A stretch of 5,997 bases of DNA. Origin: Desulfosarcina sp. GTDB lineage: Bacteria > Desulfobacterota > Desulfobacteria > Desulfobacterales > Desulfosarcinaceae. The notes beneath the pieces were generated by a model that saw only the letters and a list, made by a program, of their open reading frames with translations, had not been told where the DNA came from and did not search any database. This document shows, piece by piece, positions 1 to 5,495 of the stretch. Position numbers and translations under genes: made by a program. Location of the stretch: positions 1 through 5,997 of the forward strand of contig DAOWNV010000181.1 of NCBI GenBank assembly GCA_030642405.1, given 5' to 3'. How positions within the stretch are numbered: the stretch's first letter is position 1; each line of letters opens with the position of its first letter.

Positions 1-915
1 GAGGACCATATCGCCATTTTTATGGAAAACAATCGGCAATATCTCGAGGTATGCAATGCTGCCGGCCGAACCGGGCTGATTTATACGGCCATCAGCACGC
101 ACCTGAAGCTGGATGAAATCGAGTACATAATCAACAACTGCGGGGCGAAAGCCTTTATCACCTCCAAGCAAATTAGCAGCCGGATTCGCGGTATTATGGA
201 CAAAATGCAAAATGTGACAATCCGCTTGATGATCGGTGGTGTCATTGACGGCTTTGAATCATATGAAAAATCAGCCTCCGGATTTCCCAAGACACCGATA
301 AAAGACGAGGCAGCGGGCCGGGATATGCTCTATTCATCTGGTACCACCGGCCGGCCAAAGGGGATCAAGGTGAATTACGCATATATACCCTATGGCGACA
401 TCCCTGACGCCGGAAAACTGCTTATTGCCCTTTACGGATTCAATGAGGAGACCGTCTACCTGTCGCCTGCGCCACTCTATCACTCTGCGCCGCTCCGTTT
501 CAGCATGCTAAACATCCGGAACGGTGGAACAGTTGTAGTTATGGAAAAATTCGATGCCCACAATTCACTGGCGGCAATTGAAAAATACCAGGCAACCCAC
601 AGTCAATGGGTACCTACCATGTTTGTACGCATGATCAAACTTCCTGAAGAGGAACGAAACCGCTATGATGTTTCCAGCATGAAAACAGCCATCCATGCAG
701 CCGCCCCGATTCCAATCCCTATCAAAGAGAAAATGATCGACTGGTGGGGACCTGTTTTTTGTGAGTACTATGCTGGGACCGAAACCAACGGGTTGACACA
801 GATCAAATGCCCGAAGAGTATAGATTTTGATGGAGATCTACCTCGTACACCAACCGGTAAGTTGATGAAACGCCTGATCAAGGAGCGCTTTTGGGCGGGG
901 GAAAAAAGAATCTAA
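1..915 (+). CDS. Acyl-CoA synthetase (AMP-forming), 5'-partial and internally deleted
   Basis: ANL-superfamily ligase that would activate a carboxylic acid to its CoA thioester through an acyl-adenylate. The frame is open from base 1, so the ATG at 22 is internal; about 50 N-terminal residues lie outside the window. Visible: DHIAIFMEN-type N-domain start, the A3 phosphate loop YSSGTTGRPKG (about 331-363), a YLSPAPLYHSAPLRF block (about 457-501), HSQWVPTMFVRM (about 598-633), and the A5 motif YYAGTE (766-783). Directly after ETNGLTQI the frame jumps to KCPKSIDF and the A10 motif PRTPTGK (841-861), which holds the catalytic lysine. Relatives have about 185-190 residues between the A5 Glu and this Lys; here there are 26. 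The A7 (GD) and A8 (hinge) motifs and most of the mobile C-terminal domain are therefore missing, without a frameshift. Inference: the product is probably inactive, or the gap is an assembly collapse. Family assignment is firm; substrate is unknown (fatty acyl likely). Confidence 0.9.
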   Translation, partial: EDHIAIFMENNRQYLEVCNAAGRTGLIYTAISTHLKLDEIEYIINNCGAKAFITSKQISSRIRGIMDKMQNVTIRLMIGGVIDGFESYEKSASGFPKTPIKDEAAGRDMLYSSGTTGRPKGIKVNYAYIPYGDIPDAGKLLIALYGFNEETVYLSPAPLYHSAPLRFSMLNIRNGGTVVVMEKFDAHNSLAAIEKYQATHSQWVPTMFVRMIKLPEEERNRYDVSSMKTAIHAAAPIPIPIKEKMIDWWGPVFCEYYAGTETNGLTQIKCPKSIDFDGDLPRTPTGKLMKRLIKERFWAGEKRI

Positions 916-917
916 GC

Positions 918-963
918 ATGCAAGGATGCACCAGTTACACCGCTTGATGGTTTTTGCATTTTT
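918..963 (+). terminator. Weak terminator-like stem-loop after the acyl-CoA synthetase
   Basis: Starting three bases after the TAA stop, ATGCAA (918-923) can pair with TTGCAT (954-959), and ACCA (930-933) with TGGT (948-951). TTTT follows at 960-963. The stem is AT-rich and broken by an asymmetric internal loop, so it is a poor intrinsic terminator. Its position and short T tract are the only reasons to list it. The rest of the convergent gap to 1073 shows no gene. Confidence 0.22.
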
Positions 964-1073
964 CAGAAGCAGTCTGTTCCTGTCAACCTAGAGCTTCCCG
1001 CTGAATTTGAAATTCTCAAATATCAGGACACTGCATCTCCGGGAAGATCATCTGATCTGTTTCCTACCGGAAC

Positions 1074-2801
1074 TTATTGCACATTCAAGTCAAAAGCAAT
1101 CAGGTTGCTAACCGATTCCGTAAAAATCATCGCCCCCTCCTTGATGACTAGTGCGATCACCAGTTCGTCCATGCCGTCATTGTCAATGTCCCCAACTGCG
1201 AAGTCACTGATCCTTCCGGAAAGGGTCTGGGTCTGCCATTGGGAAACAAGGCCGAGGGAGTTCCATACCAGGGATTCTATCTTGGCGTTTTTGAATCGTC
1301 TGAAACCTTCCGTCATATTCCTTGCCAAATCTTCATGCTGGGCAATCATGACCTCTGTTTTTCCATCACGGTTGATATCCGTGGTCCGAATTCGCATAGG
1401 GAAATACTGCTTGTTAGGTTCCCCTGGATCTGTCGAAGGAAGGTTGAAAAAGAGCATGTCACCGCCGGTTCGGTCGCCGTCTTCCCAGATCATATCATTG
1501 CTGCCGCGGTAGAGGCGAATGCGATCGTGTTCTGAATAAGCGGCAACGGTACCGATTCCGGTGTGGGTGATGTCACCATAGGCCAGGCCCATAAGATTGG
1601 TCTTTCCACCTTCCAGTACCTGTCGACCGGGGATGAGTTCGCCCCCTTGCCAGGACATCTCTTGAACCGGGGCTTTGAAAATGGAATATACGCCCTGGCG
1701 CTGGCGCTGCCCCAGCAGCATCGGGCCTTTTTCTACGGTTTTTACGGTTCGGTAAAACCAGTTATCACCGTCGGAAATTGTCTGATAAGCGCCTTTTGAA
1801 TATTCTATGATAAAAGAGTTCACCATGGTCCGCTGCGGGGCGAGACTGTTGACGTACAATTCAGGGGTGCCGTTGCCGTTGATATCGGCGGCATCGACGC
1901 TGATAAAGGTGTTTTTGTTGCTTTTTGCAACCTCAGCCGTTTTTACCATCCGGTTGTTCTCTATCCGGTAAATGGATACCAGATCATTGGTCACAAAAAC
2001 CAGTTCCTTCCGACCGTCATTGTCCACATCGGCAATATCAATTCCTGTGATCAAAGCCTTGAAACGCCTGCTTTTCCAGTGGGTTTGCGTATCATCACCG
2101 GCATTTTGCGGTGCAGACGAATCAAAGGCTGGGTTGGGTGTTTGATAGGGCTGACCGGCCACCGGGACCGGGGTTTCAGAAGGGCCGCTGGATTGCAGCA
2201 GCTTTTCCGGATGCATATGAGAATCAGGGACGGGGGTTGCCGGCTTTGCTTGAACAACCGGCGTTTGAACAGTGGGTACAAGTACCGCGCCCGACGAGCG
2301 TTTGGCGATGGTTCTGCCGAATACCGTTTCGTTGATATTGGAAGCAAACTGGTTGATCTGGGGGATGACGGAGCCCATACCCTGGGTTTGGGTATAAAAG
2401 GGCAGCGGGGGTTGCCGGCCGCTCACATCCGCCATTTTGGCGTCGATGCTCACACTTTCGCCGAAAACGGTCAGGCTGCCGAACAGCACATAGTCGGCCT
2501 GAAGTTTTTCGCCCACAGCAAGGGCTTTACTTTCCCCGTCTACACCACCAACCTCTGCCATGGCCGCTTTGGTTTGGTTTTCATTGATTACTTCCACATT
2601 GTCCTTCCAGGCAATCCTCGATGCGAGCATGTCCACAATTCCTTCTTTAAGGAAGGTCATGTCTCTCTCTGCGTTGATCTCAAAAGGGAGTATGGCTACG
2701 CGGGTGGTGGTTGCTATGGCGGGAGATGCCAATAACGGTAGCATCAGAGCTATGACTATCAGTTGAATTTCTCTTATTTTAATTTGATCTAAGATCTTCA
2801 C
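1074..2801 (-). CDS. Exported protein: TolB/CsgG-like N-domain plus VCBS/FG-GAP repeats
   Basis: A 575-residue secreted or periplasmic protein of unknown specific role. Residues 1-30 form a signal peptide: basic start, hydrophobic stretch LIVIALMLPLLA, cleavage likely after AIA at 30. There is no lipobox cysteine. Residues 32-165 (RVAILPFEIN, LKEGIVDMLASRI, LQADYVLFGSLT, VSIDAKMADVSG) resemble the alpha/beta N-domain seen in TolB, CsgG and FlgO-type envelope proteins. Residues about 172-235 are a Pro/Thr/Ala-rich linker. From about 247 onward come VCBS/FG-GAP blades with calcium-type DxDxDG loops: D258-VDNDG, D306-INGNG, D475-INRDG and D538-IDNDG, plus a degenerate copy at D410 (DITHTG). The spacing suggests a beta-propeller. 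The start is GTG (2799-2801), supported by AGGAG six bases upstream. It lies 58 bp downstream of gatB on the same strand, so co-transcription is likely. Inference: an envelope-associated binding or scaffold protein; no catalytic motif is visible. Confidence 0.85.
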   Translation of the reverse strand: MKILDQIKIREIQLIVIALMLPLLASPAIATTTRVAILPFEINAERDMTFLKEGIVDMLASRIAWKDNVEVINENQTKAAMAEVGGVDGESKALAVGEKLQADYVLFGSLTVFGESVSIDAKMADVSGRQPPLPFYTQTQGMGSVIPQINQFASNINETVFGRTIAKRSSGAVLVPTVQTPVVQAKPATPVPDSHMHPEKLLQSSGPSETPVPVAGQPYQTPNPAFDSSAPQNAGDDTQTHWKSRRFKALITGIDIADVDNDGRKELVFVTNDLVSIYRIENNRMVKTAEVAKSNKNTFISVDAADINGNGTPELYVNSLAPQRTMVNSFIIEYSKGAYQTISDGDNWFYRTVKTVEKGPMLLGQRQRQGVYSIFKAPVQEMSWQGGELIPGRQVLEGGKTNLMGLAYGDITHTGIGTVAAYSEHDRIRLYRGSNDMIWEDGDRTGGDMLFFNLPSTDPGEPNKQYFPMRIRTTDINRDGKTEVMIAQHEDLARNMTEGFRRFKNAKIESLVWNSLGLVSQWQTQTLSGRISDFAVGDIDNDGMDELVIALVIKEGAMIFTESVSNLIAFDLNVQ

Positions 2802-2807
2802 GCCTTT

Positions 2808-2812
2808 CTCCT
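2808..2812 (-). promoter_or_regulatory. Shine-Dalgarno AGGAG fixing a GTG start
   Basis: On the minus strand AGGAG is followed by six bases and then GTG (2801-2799). The next residues form the basic N-terminus and hydrophobic core of the signal peptide. This supports the GTG over any internal ATG, which would remove the signal peptide. Confidence 0.75.
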
Positions 2813-2830
2813 GTTGATTTTTTATGGATC

Positions 2831-2844
2831 CCCGCTTTTGCGGG
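2831..2844 (-). other. GC-rich hairpin between gatB and the VCBS protein gene
   Basis: CCCGC and GCGGG form a perfect 5-bp GC stem around a 4-base loop; on the minus strand the loop is AAAA. It lies 15 bases after the gatB stop and about 30 bases before the GTG of the next gene. Neither strand has a T tract after it: the minus strand continues GATCCATAAAAAA. It is therefore not a standard intrinsic terminator. A role in mRNA processing, stability or partial read-through is possible but unproven. Confidence 0.45.
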
Positions 2845-2859
2845 CACTACAAACTGTTG

Positions 2860-4287
2860 CTATCCTAACTTCTTTTGCAACATCTCATTGACGACCTTGG
2901 GATTCGCCTTCCCTTTGGTCTGCTTCATCACCTGGCCGACAAAGAATCCCATCAGTTTCTTCTGACCCCCTTGATAGCGCTTGACCTCTTCTGGGTGGTC
3001 ATTGATAATGGCATCTATAATAGGATCAATGGCCGAGGAGTCCGATACCTGCACCAACTCATTTTCCTCAACAATCGTTTTTGCCGGCAAGCCGGTTTCG
3101 GCCATGGCTTCGAAAACAGTTTTGGCGATTTTCCCGCTGATAACGTCTTTGCCCAGTAATTCCAAAAGCCCAACTAGTTTTTCAGGTGAGATCGGGGAAT
3201 GATTGATCTTCAAGCCTCTGGCGTTTAGCAGGCCCAGCAGATCACCCATTATCCAGTTGGTAACCAGTTTGGGGTTGTTCAGCAGGCACAGGCAGGCTTC
3301 GAAATAGTCTGAAAGTGCACGGCTTCCGGTCAACACGGCTGCATCGGCAGAGGACAAGCCAAGCTCGGTTATGTATCGTTCTCTACGCTGGGCAGGAAGT
3401 TCGGGCATCTGCGATTGCATGCCGGCGATCCATTGGTCATCGATGACCAATGGAAGCAGGTCCGGATCGGGAAAGTAGCGATAGTCATGAGCATCCTCTT
3501 TCCCCCGCATGGAGACGGTACGCCCTTTGTCAGGCTGCCATAACCGCGTTTCCTGGATTACCTCTCCTCCATCGAGAAGGATTTCCTTCTGGCGGGCAAT
3601 CTCATAAGTTATCGCCTTTTCCACGTGCTTGAAAGAGTTGAGGTTTTTTACCTCGGTGCGTGTGCCGAAATTCGTTGACCCTTCAGGCATAATCGAAACG
3701 TTGGCGTCGCAGCGAAAGCTGCCTTCCTCCATGTTGCCGTCACTTATATCAAGGTATCGTAAAATTGCGCGAAGCCGGCGCAGGTATTCTCCCGCAACTT
3801 CCGGGCTACGAATATCCGGCTCACTGACAATTTCCATTAACGGAACACCTGCGCGGTTTAAGTCTACCCGGCTGACGGGACGGTCAGGATCGTGCATCAG
3901 TTTACCTGCATCTTCTTCCATGTGAATGCGGGTGATGCCGATACGCAGTGCCTGTTTGTTAATTTCGAGGTCAAGATGACCATCGGTTGCTATGGGAAGT
4001 TCGTATTGAGAGATCTGGTATCCTTTAGGTAAATCCGGGTAGAAATAGTTTTTTCTGGCAAACCGGCTCTCCTTTTGTACGGTGCAATGGGTTGCCAGGG
4101 CCATTTTAATCGTATAATCCACCACCTTTTTGTTAAGAACCGGCAAAACGCCCGGCATGCCCAGACATACCGGACAGGTATGTGTGTTCGGTGGTGAACC
4201 GAAAGCGGTAGAGCAACTGCAAAAAATCTTGGTTTGCGTTTTTAACTGGGAATGAACTTCAAGACCGATAACGGGTGTGAATTTCAT
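2860..4287 (-). CDS. gatB: Asp-tRNA(Asn)/Glu-tRNA(Gln) amidotransferase subunit B
   Basis: GatB subunit of GatCAB, a cytoplasmic enzyme that phosphorylates the side chain of mischarged Glu-tRNA(Gln) or Asp-tRNA(Asn) and amidates it with ammonia from GatA. At 475 residues it is full length. The N-terminus FTPVIGLEVHSQLKTQTKIF is typical. C23, C25, C38 and C41 form the CxC...CPVC zinc site. The conserved HMEEDAGK block is at 122-129 and the GatB signature VDLNRAGVPLMEIVSEP at 141-157. The GatB/YqeY tail domain occupies roughly 325-475 and ends in GKANPKVVNEMLQKKLG. The ATG (4285-4287) begins exactly at the conserved N-terminus and has GGA eight bases upstream within AAGGATGGA. gatA and gatC are not next to it: upstream is a 208-bp gap and a divergent gene, downstream an unrelated exported protein. 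No missing key residue was seen. Confidence 0.97.
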   Translation of the reverse strand: MKFTPVIGLEVHSQLKTQTKIFCSCSTAFGSPPNTHTCPVCLGMPGVLPVLNKKVVDYTIKMALATHCTVQKESRFARKNYFYPDLPKGYQISQYELPIATDGHLDLEINKQALRIGITRIHMEEDAGKLMHDPDRPVSRVDLNRAGVPLMEIVSEPDIRSPEVAGEYLRRLRAILRYLDISDGNMEEGSFRCDANVSIMPEGSTNFGTRTEVKNLNSFKHVEKAITYEIARQKEILLDGGEVIQETRLWQPDKGRTVSMRGKEDAHDYRYFPDPDLLPLVIDDQWIAGMQSQMPELPAQRRERYITELGLSSADAAVLTGSRALSDYFEACLCLLNNPKLVTNWIMGDLLGLLNARGLKINHSPISPEKLVGLLELLGKDVISGKIAKTVFEAMAETGLPAKTIVEENELVQVSDSSAIDPIIDAIINDHPEEVKRYQGGQKKLMGFFVGQVMKQTKGKANPKVVNEMLQKKLG

Positions 4288-4354
4288 TGAGTATTTCCAT
4301 CCTTAACGTGGATTAAATATCTGAAAAAATACACAAAATACAGCGCAAAAATAT

Positions 4355-4383
4355 GCAATATCATCATCGATGTGTATTGTAAA
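4355..4383 (-). promoter_or_regulatory. Candidate promoter for gatB
   Basis: Minus strand TTTACA (4383-4378) resembles a -35 box. Exactly 17 bases later comes TATTGC (4360-4355), a weak -10 match (TAT only). It lies 67 bases upstream of the gatB ATG in a very AT-rich stretch. With such base composition chance matches are common, so this is only a candidate. Confidence 0.25.
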
Positions 4384-4408
4384 GGGTAGGGGCTTAATTT
4401 CATATATG

Positions 4409-4438
4409 TTGGATTTGTTGTTGTTTGTATGGTAAAAG
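4409..4438 (+). promoter_or_regulatory. Weak candidate promoter for the crotonase-family gene
   Basis: TTGGAT (4409-4414) and TAAAAG (4433-4438) are separated by 18 bases, with about three and four matches to the sigma-70 consensus boxes. The -10-like box overlaps the start of the palindrome at 4436, which would suit repression by an operator-binding protein. Both boxes are poor, so this is tentative. Confidence 0.2.
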
Positions 4439-4450
4439 AACATAGTTCTT
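4436..4450. promoter_or_regulatory. Candidate operator: AAGAAC-ATA-GTTCTT palindrome
   Basis: A perfect 6-bp inverted repeat with a 3-bp spacer, ending 45 bases before the ATG at 4496. A separate 10-bp palindrome, ATTGATCAAT, follows at 4459-4468. Both lie between the weak promoter-like boxes and the ribosome binding site, where a dimeric repressor could act. I do not recognise either as the site of a named regulator, and short AT-rich palindromes arise by chance. Confidence 0.3.
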
Positions 4451-4482
4451 AACAAGTGATTGATCAATATCAACATGTGCCT

Positions 4483-4490
4483 AAGGAGGG
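4483..4490 (+). promoter_or_regulatory. Shine-Dalgarno AAGGAGGG deciding the ATG at 4496
   Basis: AAGGAGGG is a near-perfect anti-16S match, five bases before the ATG at 4496-4498. It lies inside the frame of a possible upstream TTG start at 4460. This strongly favours the ATG and a 260-residue product over a 272-residue one. Confidence 0.85.
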
Positions 4491-4495
4491 TCAGG

Positions 4496-5278
4496 ATGAC
4501 TGACACCGTATTGGTTGAACAGTTGGAGAATTACATCGGTGAGATTACCTTGAATCGCCCGGATCAGCTAAATACGTTTACGCTATCCATGGCAGCGGAA
4601 TTGAATAAGGCGCTATTGGATTTGGATAATGATTCCGCCGTTCGTGTGATTATTCTCAAAGGAGCAGGTAGAGTATTTTGTGCGGGTATCGATGTTGGAA
4701 ACCTGTCCCTGTCGGACACGACAACGTTTGAGTGCAGACAGTGGGTTGAAAACATGGAAACGCCTTTGGTTACCATCAGCCGAATAAAAAAACCGGTGAT
4801 CGCTCAGGTTCATGGCGTCGCTGCGGCAAATGGTGCGGGCCTTGTGGCAGCAGCGGATTTGGCTATTGCTGCAGAAAATGCAAAAATGGGGCTCACTGCA
4901 ATAAATGTGGGGCTCAATTGTATAGGGCCTGTGATCCCGGTTACCCGTTCCGTGGGGCGAAAAAGGGCCATGGAACTGCTTTTATACGGGGAGTTGATAA
5001 AAGCGCCTGCAGCATTAGAAATGGGGTTGATCAACAAGGTTGTATCGGCGGATGATTTGGAGATGGAAACCCGTCGATGGGCAAAAATATTGGCAGTAAA
5101 AAGCCCAATTGCCGTTCAGATCGCAAAATCCGCTTTCTACTCGGCGGCCGACTTGGACTACGACAAGGCCTTCGCATACATGAATGAAGCTTTTGCAAGG
5201 CTTTGTTCTACCGAGGACGCCAAAGAAGGTGTTGCAGCTTTTCTTGAAAAGCGTAAGCCGACGTGGCGCGAGAAATAA
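4496..5278 (+). CDS. Enoyl-CoA hydratase/isomerase (crotonase) family protein lacking both classical catalytic Glu
   Basis: A 260-residue crotonase-fold protein, the usual length for the family and likely a cytoplasmic hexamer or trimer acting on a CoA thioester. Visible: N-terminal beta region VRVIILKGAG (49-58), the oxyanion-hole segment VFCAGIDVGNL (60-70, A63 at the usual position), the second segment VHGVAAANGAGLVAAADLA (105-123), then INVGLNCIGPVIPVTRSVGRKRAMELLLYG (136-165) and GLINKVV (177-183). The tail EGVAAFLEKRKPTW (244-257) is typical of the family. Aligned by eye to rat mitochondrial hydratase, the positions of Glu144 and Glu164 are G115 and A135. It therefore should not be called a hydratase from this sequence. 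The AINVGL...P pattern resembles ECHDC3-type members, which also lack these residues (from memory). It is transcribed divergently from gatB and convergently with the acyl-CoA dehydrogenase. Family certain; reaction unknown. Confidence 0.92.
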   Translation: MTDTVLVEQLENYIGEITLNRPDQLNTFTLSMAAELNKALLDLDNDSAVRVIILKGAGRVFCAGIDVGNLSLSDTTTFECRQWVENMETPLVTISRIKKPVIAQVHGVAAANGAGLVAAADLAIAAENAKMGLTAINVGLNCIGPVIPVTRSVGRKRAMELLLYGELIKAPAALEMGLINKVVSADDLEMETRRWAKILAVKSPIAVQIAKSAFYSAADLDYDKAFAYMNEAFARLCSTEDAKEGVAAFLEKRKPTWREK

Positions 5279-5281
5279 TTA

Positions 5282-5395
5282 TTAGATATCTTTTGTCTTT
5301 GCAATCAGCCGATCAAACATTTTTCGGGTCAATGGGCTCCATCATTCGTCAGTGGCGATTTCGCCGTTGTTGTCTGCCCTTTGCCAAAAAACTTT
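5282..5395 (-). other. Short open minus-strand stretch interrupted by TGA (possible coding remnant)
   Basis: One minus-strand frame reads 17 codons ending NNGEIATDE, then TGA (5344-5342), then WSPLTRKMFDRLIAKTKDI and TAA (5284-5282). The second half has a protein-like, helix-forming composition. There is no start codon with a ribosome binding site for the whole stretch, and I recognise no family. It may be a decayed gene end or chance. Confidence 0.15.
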
Positions 5396-5444
5396 TTATG
5401 CTATATTTTTTACGAAACGTATGAGGAGTTCCCGCCATTATCCA

Positions 5445-5476
5445 AAGGGGGAAATGAAACAGGCCATCTCCCCCTT
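5445..5476. terminator. Inverted repeat at the convergent junction, possible bidirectional terminator
   Basis: AAGGGGGA (5445-5452) and TCCCCCTT (5469-5476) are perfect 8-bp reverse complements around a 16-base loop. The repeat lies 166 bases after the crotonase stop and 20 bases after the acyl-CoA dehydrogenase stop on the other strand. Neither side has a good T tract: the plus strand continues CTTAAAACAG and the minus strand TGGATAATGG, although the minus-strand stem end plus its flank gives TTT. The position suits transcription termination, mainly for the minus-strand gene. Confidence 0.42.
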
Positions 5477-5495
5477 CTTAAAACAGTACAGTTTT

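Noticed and set aside
1038..1071. Bulged hairpin just after the VCBS protein stop (TCCG/CGGA, GGA/TCC, AGATC/GATCT)
   Set aside because: The stem has two three-base bulges and no T tract follows on the minus strand, so it does not meet the standard for a terminator call.
2079..2735. A 218-codon open frame on the plus strand opposite the VCBS protein gene
   Set aside because: It lies fully inside the minus-strand gene, which has a signal peptide, recognisable domains and a good ribosome binding site. The plus-strand translation is Arg/Gly/Cys-rich with no recognisable domain.
4460..4495. Upstream TTG start extending the crotonase protein by 12 residues
   Set aside because: The AAGGAGGG Shine-Dalgarno lies inside this extension and is ideally spaced for the ATG at 4496. 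The extra residues match nothing in the family.
4303..4506. A 67-codon minus-strand open frame in the gatB upstream region
   Set aside because: It fills an AT-rich promoter region, overlaps the start of the crotonase gene, and has no domain or supporting ribosome binding site.
5354..5365. GGCGA-TT-TCGCC inverted repeat downstream of the crotonase gene
   Set aside because: The loop is too short for all five pairs to form and no T run follows; most likely chance.
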